64,000 bases of DNA from Viola odorata (GCA_963691705.1 OY829542.1:64690427-64754426), one strand, 5' to 3'. Counted from the stretch's first letter, positions 34,717 through 47,270 are shown. Numbers and translations: made by a program. Notes: a model not told the origin generated them from the letters alone.

Positions 34717-37700
34717 ATGGCAATTATACCTTGTGGAAGTACTTCGGTGGCTCAATGGGGTATTCGTCCTCAGTCTATGCTGAGGTCCCATATCCCAAAC
34801 AGAAGCGTGACTGCTCATTATGGGTAAGCATGTTTTTCGATCTCTCTTGCTCATTCTAAGTGTTCAAATTACAATTTTGTTTTTTTGGTCGATGTTGAGA
34901 TGAAGTTTATCTTGAAAAGCTGAAACTTGACAACTTTAGGTTGGTCTCTCCCTTTCTCTCCTGACAAAATAAAAGAGAGAAGCATGTGTCTTTGGCGAAG
35001 AATGTTTATTGGTCATGATCTGACTTGTCCTCTACTGAAGCTAGCATTTACAGCATGATCCTTTTGGTGCTCATTGTGTGTGGCAATGTTCTTGAACAAA
35101 TCCTTTTCTTTTCATTTGAGTTAAGATAGTTTCCTATTGTGAGTCCTGGCTGAGTATTTATTTATTTTCTTACTTGCAATCTCTCTTGTAACTTGGGGTT
35201 AGGCTTTCATTTCTGAGGAGCTCTTTTTATGAAAGTAGTGCGTTGGTGGTAGAAGGAGTTTTATTATATAATTTATTTATTTTATTAGTTTGCCTTTATA
35301 GTATCGTGATATGTTGCTGCTATTTGTAATTGTGATTCATTGTTGTCGCTGCTGCAATGTCTGCACCATAACTTTACATTGTATTGAGTTTTTGAGGCAT
35401 GGCATGTTCCTTGTGTCGTTTGGTGTAATATTCAGATTTAGTTTGTTGCAGAAGTTCAAAATGTTTGAAACGTGGCGTAATCTAATGCTTGGTGAAAGTT
35501 TTTTTATCTGACTGATCAAGAACATAGCTCACTCATCGCTGAACTCTCAACTTTGTGCAGTTTTAACAGCAAGATAAGCTATTTGGGAGCATCGAGTTCA
35601 GGCTTATTTTCTCCTGTTTCATTTCCCTTGTTATCTTACACAGGGCCATCTCAGAATTCAAGCCGTAATAGGGGAGCACGCTTTACAGTTAGAGCAGATG
35701 TTGTGAGTGCAAATTGTGCAGTTTAATTTTGCTTCATGATGACAGTAGAGGAAGCATTCCTTTCATTGTTTCTTCCTACTTGTATTTTTTATGTTTGAGT
35801 TCCTAGATTATATTGTTTTGTACGTATTAGAGCACTGACTTTTTTTCCCTTTTCAGGATTTCTATTCTGTACTTGGAGTGTCAAAAGGCGCAAGTAAATC
35901 TGAAATTAAAAGTGGTATGTGTGCACTATCCTTGGTTAACTTTAATGTAATCTATCCCATTATCTTATTGACGTTTTTCTATGTGGTAAGCTTAATAGCC
36001 ACTGTATGTTGATAAGATAGCTGACAGGCAACTAGTTCATTTTGAGCACTATCCTAGCTGTTCAGTTATTCGTATTACCATTGTCTTTCAGTTATGGCTG
36101 TTCCTTAGGTGTCTCATTTCTATCTATGAGGTCAATACCATTTCCTAATTTGCATGCCATTAAAATCAGCATAGAATATGACATGTGTCCTTTCTGTTAT
36201 GTAAAGGTATATTATTGAGTATTATTACATTGGTAACTGCTGTTTTAGTTGTGGATAAGATTTAAAACTGATTCCTACTTTCTTCTGTTTCCTTTAATGC
36301 CCTGCTCAAATGTTGCCAAAATATAATGGACTTAGTTATGCTGTAAGGCGTCTGAGTTATTGACGATTTGTGTGGCACGGGTTTTACGATTGATAACGAC
36401 TGGTAGCAATTGACAATATCTACTGCACGGATGAGATCTGGTATTCTGATTTCTAGTTTATGTTTTGTGAAGAAAATGGTTAGCTTGCACTGTATTTGCT
36501 GCCTATGCTTAGTTTTCTGTGTATAAATGACATTTCTTCTGTGATAGATGTTACTATCAGTTAATATGTGCAAATCCTGCATCAAGAATGAACTTCTGAA
36601 TTTGCGATTTTATAATTCTGAGATTGTTTGATAGAGCTTATAACCTTGATTCATGGGATTGCTATATCAAGCATGTGTAGCATATAACAGTAGGTTGAAG
36701 CTTTACATTAAAAGATTCCAGTGTTATTAAAGGCGTATGGCTCCCCCTATGGTGCTAGGCGCCCAAAATGGCGAGCGCCTTATGAAACTAATGCATAAAC
36801 TATCACATAAATATGCTTATGCCGGACAAAATTGAATTGAAACAGAGAAATATCATCAAGAGAAGTCCAAATAGTCTAAAGATAAACTTAAATCAAGAAT
36901 TGAAGTCTTGAACTATTAAAAAGCATAAATATCAAGTCTAGAAACTCATAAAAAGTTGCTGGACAGAATCTGAAAATTAACTTTTCTCCTAAATTTTGAT
37001 ATCTAGAAAATCTAAATCACCATCCTCTTCATCTAAGATGTCTTCCTCTCCATCACTAGACTTATACCCCGTAATCTCCTCCTCTGATTCCTCAGAATCA
37101 GCCTCTTCCTCCTCCTCAATATGTAATTTCTTCTCGAACTAGAACTTGAGAAGGTTGGAGACTAATAGGAGACCTAATCTTCTCAAACTATTTAACTTCT
37201 ATTTTTAAATTTAGTTTTTAAGGATTTTAGGAGGATGTTTACCTATTTAAAACTACTTAACGTCTATAATTTGTCGATAGATATTCTTGTGCTGCTGTAA
37301 TTACAGCTGTACTCATTTAAACGTATTAAAAGCACCTAGAATTCAGGAGGGGGGGAATAAGTGAAGGACTTTTGGCGCCTAAGGCATGAACAAAAAGCGC
37401 ATCAGGTGCTACTAAGCAAGCGCCTGATGAAAACGCAGCACCTGACAATGTGCCAAGGCGCTGAGGTGGTGCCTCGCCATGAATTAGCGCTCATGGCGAG
37501 CGCCATTAATAACACTGAAAAATTCAACCGTCAGATTAAGATAATGACATCTATGAAGTAATGAGACTAAGAAATTTGATAGTATTTTATTTCAATTTGT
37601 CCCGAGTTGAAGAGATCTGTTTTAAGGATTATTATAGATGAAGTGGTGCCACGTCTGGGTTAAGCTACTTTATATGATGTGATGATTTTCCTGTCTCGGT

Positions 37701-39392
37701 AATGGCAATTCTAGGAATTATGTGACCTATGGAGTTTTACATGTTTGCCTATTATCACATTCCATGTTTTATTCGTGGTACGAGTCTATCTTAACCTTTT
37801 TTTGAATGTTTTCTTGTTGCAGCTTATAGAAAGCTTGCTAGGAATTATCATCCAGATGTGAACAAGTAAGTTGAGTTTTACTATGAGCATGACTATTCCC
37901 CTTGTTTCATTCTCCTACCTTCTATCTTTTTTTGTGGTAATGTGTGCTTTTGCTTTTAGGCCGTGTTAATAGTTAAGGGCAGTGCATGAGTCTATAGAGC
38001 TTACTCCCACGGTCAACATCCTATTAATCCCAAGTATGGGACTTACCAAAGGCTCTCAAAATATGTTTGCATCAACTACATTTATGGTGGAAATTAGAAC
38101 TATCAAACAACTATTAGGTTTCATGGAGGCATGGTACTGTATTGAAGGTTGTTCTCCTGTTTGAAACTTATTTTTATTATATGCTGCAGAGAACCTGGGG
38201 CAGAAGAGAAGTTTAAGGAAATTAGTAATGCATATGAGGTAAAAACAGCTCAGTTTTCCGAAAATCATGGTTTGTCATTTTTGATTAAGCAATGGTGACA
38301 GCTTTGATGGTAGTCTAACTCTTTTTCTGTGCATTAATTTGTCGTTCAGGTCTTATCAGATGATGAGAAACGATCTATATATGACAGGTATGGAGCAGAT
38401 GCCCTTAAAGGTGGTGGTATGGGCATGGGGGTAAGTACTTTTTATCTACGATCCTTGGCTTCTAAGTTCGATAGCTGTGAAATGCATCTTTAATTGGTAT
38501 CATATTCTGCCTTCTCATGGTTGGATTTGTTTGTGTGGCATTCCAGGATTTCAGCAATCCTTTCGATTTGTTCGAATCACTATTTGATAGCTTTGGTGGT
38601 GGTGGCGGCGGTGGCGGTAGATCATCCAGGAGTAGAGCAGTCGATGGCCAAGATGAATATTACAATCTTGTATTAACTTTTAAGGAAGCAATTTTTGGGG
38701 TTGAAAAAGAGATTGAAATAAGCAGACTAGAGAGCTGTGGGACTTGCAATGGTTCTGGTGCAAAACCAGGGACAAAGGCATCCAAATGTAATACATGCGG
38801 CGGGCAAGGCCAGGTTGTCCAATCAGCAAGGACTCCTTTAGGCGTCTTCCAGCAGGTAATGACCTGCTCTTCTTGTGGTGGGGCTGGGGAAGTGTTCACT
38901 CCTTGCAGCACGTGTTCTGGGGATGGACGAGTAAGGAGATCAAAGCGTATTAGTTTGAAAGTTCCAGCCGGTGTGGATTCTGGAAGTCGTTTGAGGGTCC
39001 GATCTGAAGGTAGTGCTGGAAGGAAAGGTGGGTCACCTGGTGACCTCTTTGTTGTTATTGAAGTCCTCTCGGACTCTGTCTTGAAACGCGACGACACCAA
39101 CATCTTATACACATGCAAGGTGTCTTATATAGATGCAATATTGGGTGCCACTATCAAGGTTCCGACAGTGGATGGCATGGTTGATTTGAAGATCCCATCA
39201 GGAACCCAACCGAATACCACTCTAGTTATGGCGAAGAAAGGAGTGCCCTTGCTCAACAAAAGCAATATGAGGGGTGATCAACTGGTTCGTGTACAGGTTG
39301 AAATTCCGAAGAGATTGAGCAATGAGGAGAGGAAGCTTATCGAGGAGCTTGCTGATCTAAGTAAGGGCAAAACAGCAGGCAGTGTGAGATAG
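34717..39392 (+). CDS. DJA6: plastid type-A DnaJ (Hsp40) co-chaperone, DJA5/DJA6-like
   Basis: Seven coding exons: 34717-34823, 35561-35702, 35857-35914, 37823-37865, 38190-38238, 38350-38430 and 38547-39392. They give 1326 nt, 441 aa. A 5' UTR intron is likely from 34295 (gtacgt) to 34674 (tgtgtag). Residues 1-83 are a Ser/Arg-rich plastid transit peptide ([20 protein letters not shown], ending RFTVRAD). The J domain is at about 84-148 with the catalytic HPD (YHPDVNK). A Gly/Phe linker with eight consecutive glycines follows. Four CxxCxGxG zinc motifs lie at about 224-288 ([32 protein letters not shown]). The C-terminal substrate domain ends near residue 430. Family knowledge: Arabidopsis DJA5 and DJA6 act in the chloroplast stroma with Hsp70 and have a role in iron-sulfur cluster assembly. 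Intron 3 carries an 0.8-kb hAT-like insertion. Confidence 0.95.
36719..37517. mobile_element. non-autonomous hAT-like element in the DnaJ gene intron
   Basis: This 799-bp element starts CAGTGTTATTAAAGGCG and ends as the inverse, CGCCATTAATAACACTG, agreeing at all but one position. The flanking 8-bp target duplications are AAAGATTC (36711-36718) and AAAAATTC (37518-37525), one mismatch. CAGTG termini with 8-bp duplications are typical of hAT elements. Inside are repeated gcgcc/ggcgc motifs near both ends. There is no transposase frame. Confidence 0.85.
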
Positions 39393-39995
39393 GTTGTCTC
39401 AAGAACTACGCCTACGCTGCCTCCATTTTCTTGTCTGCCCCATCAAAATATACATTGCAATTCTCGGACTGTTGTTGCATGTCAAGTAATGTAGATCTTC
39501 TCGACACATCTAGTAAGGAAAAGGGTAAAGGTGTTTTTGGTATTTTTGTAGTGATAGGTGAAGTCATTGGTAATTTTGCCCCAGAAAACTTATTACCTCC
39601 AAGAGAAAGTTAGGGTTAGAGATGAAACAGGAGAAGAGAAATGAGGGATCCTTGGATTTTAATTTGTTTTGGTTTTGAATGTGCCGTTATACTCTTATCA
39701 TTATTCTTTGAGATGGAGGTGAAATTTTCCCAAAAAATGTATTTTGATTTCTCTTTTCATTTATTTTTTAAATTTTTTTGGGGGGTGGGGTATACACTCC
39801 GGCAAAGTACATTAGTGGATACCATTTGTCACACTAACCAAATTTGCCATTGGCGTTATCAATTGTTAGATAGATTTGCGGTTTTTTTAAATGGTTATAT
39901 TATTAATTATGAATGGATTATCATCTTTGCTATATAATCATATAAAAAATAAAAATAAATAAAGTAAGGGTGTGCTATACACCTAGGAAAATATT
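39393..39995. other. DnaJ gene 3' flank and intergenic sequence
   Basis: Probably 3' UTR up to about 39650, then AT-rich sequence. Small frames here have no recognisable domain. Confidence 0.5.
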
Positions 39996-40487
39996 AAAAA
40001 AAATGGTAAATTTCACCTATGCATTTTATATCATGTCTGGATAAACTACTACATTTATAATTGAGTTAAATAAATCAGCGCATTTTTCCACTTGATTTAC
40101 ATAGTCACTTCTTTCTAAAAATAGTTATGCTTCGTTTGGATATATCATAAGGTTATGCTTACATAATTTTTTTTTATAAAAAAAATGACGTGACTTTTAC
40201 ACTCATTTTGCAATTGAAAAATAAAAAGTTGGATCAAAATATCCGAAATTAAAAAATCGAGCGAGATCAAAATAATATTTTATTTATTTATTTTGTTTTT
40301 TTGACATTATATTTTTATGTTTAAATTTAATTTCTATATGACAAATAATGTACAACTACTTTTAGGAAGAAGTGGTTAATGTAGATCAAGTGGACAAATA
40401 CAGTGACTTATTTGACTCAATTACAAATATAGTGGTTTATCATAATATACGATACAAATACAAGGGTGAATTTTACCATTTTTCCAA
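39996..40487. mobile_element. foldback MITE with long inverted termini
   Basis: The left arm (39996-40126, beginning aaaaaatggtaaatttcacc) pairs over about 125 bp with the right arm (40360-40487, ending ggtgaattttaccatttttcc). Matching parts include attgagttaaataa/ttgactcaatt and ccacttgatttacat/atgtagatcaagtgg. The spacer of about 235 bp is AT-rich without a coding frame. No clear target duplication is seen because the flanks are A-rich. Confidence 0.7.
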
Positions 40488-41220
40488 AAAAAAGATATTG
40501 GTTGTGGTCAAGTGCTAAAAAACTTGTTCATTCTTAATCAATATTTCGAGTTCAAGTCTTAAGAATCGAGCAAACCATGCTGAAAAAATCACCCTTTTTT
40601 AGAGATTGACAGTGTTCGAATGAAATTAGTCTAAGTTGTTAGAATTATATAAAAGAAGATAATTATAGAAGAGAAGAAGAGAAGAAGAGAAGAAGAGAAC
40701 TGAGAAATATAAAATATGATACATTTTTATTATTGAGTTGTTGGGGGAGGAGAAGAACTATAAATTAACCACATTTTTCCGTGATGAAACACTAAGGAAA
40801 GGTGTGGCAACCTATAAATAATTTTTTTATTATTTAATGAAATTCATATCTGTTGTAGATAAACTATATCTCTTTTATTATTTATCAATTAATAAAATTA
40901 TTTCATTTCATACCATTAGATAAAACCTAATGGCCTGACCCTACGAATTGTTCCCTCAACTTTGTTTTCTTAGTTTGATCTCTTGGTTGTGGTGGTTGCT
41001 CTAATCCGCAGTGGGTATGGATTAGGGCGGCTCTTCCCATGTGTTGTCTTGTTTGTTTGGATATGGTTGTGTTCAAGGTCGAATTGCCAGAAGTAGAAGT
41101 TTTGTTGGCTGAAAGAAAATGGTTTTTGTCCAATGACTTCCTTTTTAAAATTTTCTTTTGTCTAACTTGAATTATTGTTCTATACTTTCAACTTCAAAGT
41201 TCCAAGTACTTTTTTCTATA
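40488..41220. other. intergenic sequence with SINE-like head and microsatellite
   Basis: Positions 40499-40575 include gtggtcaagtgc and gagttcaagtctt, which resemble pol III A and B boxes of a SINE. A purine microsatellite of agaagag units lies at 40667-40699. No gene is seen. Confidence 0.4.
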
Positions 41221-41480
41221 CTATTTCTTCCGTCACAAAAAAATGACTCTTTAAGATATTTGGGATGTCACATATAAAATGTTGCTTTTATGTTTAAAAA
41301 AAACTACAATTAATAACACGTAATGTTTTATAGTATTTATTAACTTATTTGAGATGTTAATTAATAAAAAGAGGTATATATTGGTTTATTTTTAACTATT
41401 AATGTCTTTCTTAATTTTTACAAATATACTAAAGAGTTATTTTTTAGTTGACGGAATTATTTTTTAGTTGATGGAGGGAG
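41221..41480. mobile_element. Stowaway-like MITE, diverged family
   Basis: Left end CTATTTCTTCCGTCAC with TA before it. Near the right end gttgacggaat and gttgatggagggag show a doubled terminus. aaatgactctttaag near 41240 pairs with ctaaagagttattttt near 41430. The interior differs from the 10339 and 41501 elements. Confidence 0.55.
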
Positions 41481-41500
41481 CGTTCTATTCTTCTATACTA

Positions 41501-41629
41501 CTCCCTCTGTTACTAAATAATTGTCGCGCGTACTTCCACAAAAAAATATGAATTTTTTTGGGATCAAATAGTGAGTCATCCGGCCAATATTAGTATGCGT
41601 GCGCGACAATTATTCGGTAACGGAGGGAG
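41501..41629. mobile_element. Stowaway-like MITE, copy 3
   Basis: Ends CTCCCTCTGTTAC and GTAACGGAGGGAG are flanked by TA on both sides (41499-41500 and 41630-41631). attgtcgcgcg pairs with gcgcgacaat. It shares gatcaaatagtgagtcatccgg with the 10339 element, so it is a shorter member of that family. Confidence 0.85.
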
Positions 41630-43216
41630 TATAACTTTGGTCCATTTTGGCAGCCGATGGTTGGGTTTTTTTATTAAAAAATTTAAAGGAAAAGGGAGAG
41701 AAGAGTTACAACCTTATTTTAAGTTGGCCACTGACTGTATTGAAAACTGGTGTTAAATATTGACAATATTCACTAATCCGGTCGCCATAATGGGTGCTGG
41801 TTATTTCAAATTTTATCGAATAGAATCTAAAAAAGCAGTAAAACTCCCATTTATAAATTTTAACATATACATATACAAAAATCGAATCTGAAACTTTTAA
41901 TTATACTAATAATATTAAATATTAACTGCATGTGATTGCAGAGTGGATTCATATTTTTTTTCTGAGTGGGGCAATAAGTGAAAGACGATTTTTATTCCTT
42001 TTTTAACAAAACAAAAATTAGTTATATTATTAATTATTATTACAATAAAGGATCAGTTGAATTATGACCTTATATGCCAATTTTTATTCTTTTGATTTGC
42101 AATTTTTAATTTTTTATTAAATTAACTTGCTTATATATTCTTTACATTAGTAATTACATTGGTTTAACCCCGGTTTAACCCTAAATATTGAAAAAAAAAA
42201 TCTTTAGTATTTTAATCTTCCAGTCAAGTTTTTTAAACCTTGGTAAAACATGCATTTTCAATAAACTTGAATTAAATAGCGTTTGTCGAAAACTTTATTA
42301 ATGAGAAATTTCGTTAAAAGAACCTCAAACGGGTATCATAAATGTTTTATTTCCATGATAAAGGAAAACTTCTAACCGGTCGGAAAGCCGTCGAAAACTT
42401 CAGCCGGTAAAACCACTTTTTTTAGTGGGAAAAGGGAGTTTAATTTGTGTCTGAGGTAATCTATCTACTGCTGTAGTATTGCAGCCACAATCAACGTCCC
42501 AGACTCCTACCGCGGCGGCGCGGCCATAATCGTTGAATAACTAAAGAGTCTCGCAAGAAAGCCAATTTGGAATTGAAAGTAACATATTGTTTTTAAGAAA
42601 ATACACATCGCTATATAGTCATGATGAAATTGAAAGCCAATTTGTCTTCAGATTAATTCTGATGCACGTAGAATAGGTTCAAACCATCTCAATCAATCAA
42701 TCTTATGTTACGTTTGTCATTTTTTCTCAATTAAGTTTTTAGGCTTACATGCTCTGTATTCAATAACATGATGTCATTTATGAATCCACGTGTACATTAA
42801 ATATTATTTATTTACTATCCACTTGTAAATAAAATATCATGTCTAATATTATTATATTATAAAAATGGCAAACGAAGGACGAAAAATGATAATTAAGCTC
42901 TCCTGTTTTGTTCAATATACGAAATTCGAGCGCGCAGCTAATATTGAAGGAAAGGATACAAGAAAAAGACAATTTGTATATATTTATATTGTACATTACC
43001 ATACTTATTTGGAGGAAGGTGGTGAAATATTAGAGAATTTAGTTCATTTAGAATTGAATTAGAATCACTCATGTACATATGATATTGTTTTTAGTAAAAG
43101 AGTTTAGTTGTAAATGAACTTATTCTAAATAAGAAAATGAATGAAAGTATTATCTTCAAAGTATGCGTGATTTGTGAAAGAATTCTATTCCAAATGAATT
43201 AACCATATATCAAAAT
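41630..43216. other. AT-rich intergenic sequence, no gene seen
   Basis: Long AT-rich stretch. A GC-rich island (cctaccgcggcggcgcggcc) lies near 42507 in otherwise plain sequence. Open frames are short and without recognisable domains. No RNA gene is seen. Confidence 0.5.
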
Positions 43217-43723
43217 TAGGGTTGTCAACGAATCGGATTACTGTAAATCCATTTTCAATTTGTTTTAAAAAATATCAGATAGGATTTATCTATTTATCCA
43301 TCGAACTTTTAAAATTTAAATTCATATCCAAATCCTAACGGATCCAGAATATTTATCGAATCTAGCGGATATATCCATTAATTTTTTTAAAAATGAAGAG
43401 AATGAGACTTTTTCAGAAGAAAAAAAAGTTAAGGGAATCAGACTCTTTCATGCCTCCAAAAACATGACCACTTTTTTTAGCTACAGTAGGAAAAATAAAT
43501 TATTATTATTATTATTATTATTATTATTGTTGTTATTTTTATTTTGGATCGGATTTTTATCGGATCAGATTAATATAGATTCATATTTGATTTGTTAAGA
43601 AAACGGATAAATGAGTTTGGACTCTAATCGGATTAACAGAGCATAATAGTTGATTCATATCCGTTTAATTCGGATTCGGATCAGATCAAATTCGGATTAA
43701 AATCTTATCCATTGACTGCCCTA
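43217..43723. mobile_element. possible hAT-like MITE with internal microsatellite
   Basis: The start TAGGGTTGTCAACG and the reverse complement of the end (TAGGGCAGTCAATG) agree at 11 of 14 positions. The flanking 8-mers ATCAAAAT and ATGGAAAT agree at 6 of 8. The interior has repeated cggat motifs and a (TAT)n microsatellite at 43498-43529. The ends are suggestive only. Confidence 0.45.
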
Positions 43724-43977
43724 ATGGAAATAATCAAAATAAATTATTATTAAAACATGTGTTGATTTCAATTCTTTAAATTCAAAAGTGTCATACCAAT
43801 TAATTGAATTAAACTCTCCTATGATTTGATGCTGAATATGCACTATAAAGAGTTTATACGTACACGTATATGGGTGGTGCAATACCGTAAGTAGTTTGAT
43901 TACTAAGCAACCCATGAATGTTTTCAATCTTAAAGAACAATTTGGTATTTTCCATTGACAAATTGGAAGAATGATGG

Positions 43978-43987
43978 CTATAAATAG
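43978..43987 (+). promoter_or_regulatory. TATA box of the germin-like gene
   Basis: ctataaatag, 51-60 bp before the ATG at 44038, leaving a short leader with a cataatctcacaaga context. Confidence 0.75.
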
Positions 43988-44037
43988 TTGCAACCCATGC
44001 CATGTTTCCTCATAATCTCACAAGAACTCGATCGACA

Positions 44038-44957
44038 ATGAAAGGAATTCGTTTTCTTGCAACATTTCTACTTCTAGCTTTTGCTGCTTCCCTTGCCTTA
44101 GCTAACGATCCTAGCCCTCTTCAGGACTTCTGCGTTGCTGTTGATGACCCCAAGCTTGGTGGTATGCTTTAATATTATTCTTTTGTTGTAGTTCATTAGA
44201 ATTATATTGATCGAATTAAATTTGCGTTAATTGCAATATTTTGTGTGCTAATTTAAATTAAATTAAATTAATTGAACTACTATTATAATTGATGTGCCTA
44301 CTCTAATTAAAGTTTAATTAACATTAATGTGTGGATGGTAATTTTCTCAAAATTAACAAAAAATATTGTCTTGCAGTTTTCACTAATGGAAAGTTCTGCA
44401 AGCGTCCTGACCGTACCAAAACAGACGACTTCATCTTCTCAGGGCTTAACATTCGTGCCAATACCGATAATGAACTTGGTTTGAACATTACTTTCGCCAC
44501 CGTTGAGGAATATCCGGGAGTAAACACGTTAGGCATATCTCGTGTTCGCATTGATTTTGCTCTCGACGGTCTAAACCCACCTCACTTTCACCCTCGTGCA
44601 TCAGAATCTCTAGTAGTACTGAAAGGTAAGCTTTACGCAGGATTCGTCACATCTAGGCCAGAATACCGCCTTTTTGCAAAAATCTTGTACCCCGGAGATT
44701 CTATTGTGTTCCCTGTTGGTCTCATTCACTTCCAATTAAACATCGGAGAAGCTGAGGCTCTTGCGTTCGCTAGTTTTAATGGGCAAAACCCAGGTGTGAT
44801 TCGGGTTGCTGACGCTGTTTTCGGATCAAATCCACCCATTCATCCTCATGTCCTGACCAAGGCTTTCAAGCTGGAGAAGAAAGTGGTGAAGCATCTTCAG
44901 GAAGAATTCGGACAGGATTCTGATGATCAGTTCTCAGACATCCTAGGAAGTTATTAA
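44038..44957 (+). CDS. germin-like protein (apoplastic cupin)
   Basis: Two exons, 44038-44161 and 44377-44957, give 705 nt, 234 aa. Residues 1-22 are a signal peptide (FLATFLLLAFAASLALA) for export to the cell wall. The mature protein has the conserved cysteine pair (DFCVAVDD and GKFCKRP) and one cupin barrel. Cupin box 1 reads PPHFHPRASE and box 2 reads PGDSIVFPVGLIHFQLN, so the three histidines and one glutamate that bind manganese are all present. Germins of this type are oxalate oxidases or superoxide dismutases and form hexamers. Which activity applies cannot be read here. Box 1 has HFH in place of the more common HTH, and the usual ILYVLEG is SLVVLKG. The length and single intron are normal for the family. 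Confidence 0.93.
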
Positions 44958-44989
44958 TTTGCTGTTGTGTTTGAGTTTTATCATGTAGG

Positions 44990-44995
44990 AATAAA
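44990..44995 (+). terminator. poly(A) signal of the germin-like gene
   Basis: AATAAA, 33 nt after the stop codon at 44957. A second candidate is near 45047. Confidence 0.5.
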
Positions 44996-47264
44996 GTGTG
45001 GGTGCTCAGATTTGTAGTTCCCTTCCCGACATATAGGCTTTGAAACTAAATAAATCTGATCGTTCGTTAATTACGCTTATCGATCATCAAATCTCTATCG
45101 AGTTTATGTTTTAGTATAATATAGTATATTTTTAGTTTGCTTTTAATTAAAATTATAAGTTTGCACTCAAAAGCCTTAATTCTATTGGGCCGTGGGCCGT
45201 GGGCCATGGTTCATGGGCCATGGGCGTGCTAATATAAATTGCTTCATTTCTTATATACTATAGTGGTGTAATTGCCTCATTTCTCCTTCTATGAAAAGCA
45301 AAAATATTAATAATCAAACGAGTTAAACGATCTTTTATCCCGCATTTATCCTTTTTTCCTCAAATGTTCATCAAATATCGAATTGCACCTTCTATTTGAC
45401 ACATCTTTTTCAATTAACCCATGGTGGATTTTTTACTTATTTTCCAATTTTCAACCATATTAAAAATTACTAAATTTCATGTGGTATTAAAATAATGATT
45501 GAGAAAGAAGTGTGGAATAGAAATGAATCCAATTTTTATAAATAATATTAGAATGAAAATTAATTACTAAAAAAATATTTATTATTTTGTTCCAATATCC
45601 GGAAATCCAGCTCAGCTCACCAACCGCATTTAATCTTCGCCACATAAATTCCCTTTCCTTTTCTCCTCACGTTAACTTAAGAAGTCAAATTAATATAAAA
45701 ATGTAAAAACATGAGTAAAATATAATAAAAAATGAAATGAAGTGTTAAATCAATACGAAAATTTAAATAAATATGCCAAAAATAACATTATTCTTATATC
45801 ATCAATCAACAATTACTCCTAATCCCCTCACTAATGATTTCAAGAGTTTGCTTACTTATAGAATACTTTCCAAATAAAACAATTTTACAAGAACACAATC
45901 ACTATAGAAACGAAAAGTTCATAGTTTGTAAGTTGAAATCAAACACGTTTATTTCAAAAACTATTTTTACGGGAATTAGTACCAATAAACGAAACGTCTA
46001 CTTTGATCCTTTATTGTTTTTTAAAAACATACCTCTGTTAGTCAATTCCAAGTTAGCACCTAATTGTTGCCAACCATGAAAATGAATTTTGCAAATTATG
46101 AACAAAAAGATTACAGCAGAAAACATACCTGTTCTTTGAATTTAGTTGGATTTTAGACTCCCACCACTATCGTTTCTTGCAGGGGTGGAGCCTTGTTAGG
46201 GCCAGGGGGGGCTGCAGCCCCCCCCCGAACTTTAATTTTTTATTTATTTAATATATATATTGTTGGTTCAGTTCGAGTCGATAATACGAGCAATTTTACC
46301 TAAAAATGAATAAAAATTTGAACCGAAATTGCTAAAATGTGGAATAAAATAAAGCAAAATAATTAGTACACAGTAAGGGACGAAAAGTCCGCTTTATAGT
46401 TCGATAAAATTCACTTGTAAACGATAAAAGTTCGAACATAAGAGATAAAAGTTTTAAAAAATAATTAGTACACAGTAAGGGACGAAAAATCCTTTCAATT
46501 AAATCCCAAATCCTCATTTCCCAAATCATCACTACCAATAAACTCGTGCCAAAACCAATTCAATCTCCGCCGAAATTCAATCCCTTCATTTAATTCAATT
46601 TCTACACCAAATCATCACATATCGATCACCCTCTCAATCTCTCATTCAATTCCAATCCTAAAGTAGAGAACAATTGTAAAAAATATGTATATTGTATGAA
46701 TTCTAATGTATAATTTTTTTCTCTTCTATATTGTCTTCTTATTTACCTTTTTGTTAAGTTTATCTAGATATTTGTTATTTAGTGACGGATACAAATACTC
46801 TTAAGCATTTTTCTAATTTTTCGTTCAGCTCACTTGCCTTCCCTTTAAAATACTCTCAAAAAAAAATTTCAGGAGCGCTGCCACCGAACCCCCGCACCAC
46901 CTAAATACAAATCCTGGATCCATCACTAATCTCGCCCCCAAACATCACAAGCAGGATCCGTCACTGGTTTCTTGTAATTATTTATTGTTGAATGTCTAAA
47001 AGTTTTTATTATCCATAGAGTTCGAACCAGATTTGTTATTATATAATTATATTTGTACCATAAAGCGCCCTCCCCCTCCCCTCCCCTCCATTCGGAATCG
47101 CAGAAGCTATAGGGATGGTAGTCTATTAAATAGGAATTATCAATGGTAAGTTTAGCACACTGTTTTCGAGGAAAGTAATATTTTTAGTACCGCTGTTAAA
47201 CAAAATGACATCAATAATGGGAGAAAGAAAAAAGTAAAGGTACCATTGCCTACATAAAGACGTG
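44996..47264. other. intergenic sequence between the germin and UGT genes
   Basis: Mostly AT-rich. A run of ggGCC repeats (gggccgtgggccgtgggcc near 45188) stands out. A repeat lies at 46185-46960. No supported gene. Confidence 0.5.
46185..46960. repeat. degraded repeat element with G-run start and internal duplication
   Basis: Begins aggggtggagcc and gccagggggggctgcagcccc, and the far side holds caccgaacccccgcaccacc and tggatccatcactaat. A 29-bp block (aataattagtacacagtaag onward) occurs at 46359 and at 46461. Sequences of this kind recur in many plant genomes as degraded transposons. I cannot assign the class or exact ends. Confidence 0.4.
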
Positions 47265-47270
47265 TATAAA
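47265..47270 (+). promoter_or_regulatory. TATA box of the UGT pseudogene
   Basis: TATAAA in cgtgtataaagagg, 48 bp before the ATG at 47318. Confidence 0.6.

Noticed and set aside
34390..34854. 154-codon minus-strand frame over the 5' end of the DnaJ gene
   Set aside because: It is antisense to the DnaJ 5' UTR intron and first coding exon, has no recognisable domain, and the plus-strand protein is clearly real.
38660..39118. Minus-strand 152-codon frame in the DnaJ zinc-finger exon
   Set aside because: Shadow of the GC-richer coding exon, with no domain of its own.
41571..41756. 61-codon frame across the end of a Stowaway element
   Set aside because: It starts inside the transposon and runs into flanking DNA, so it is a chance frame.
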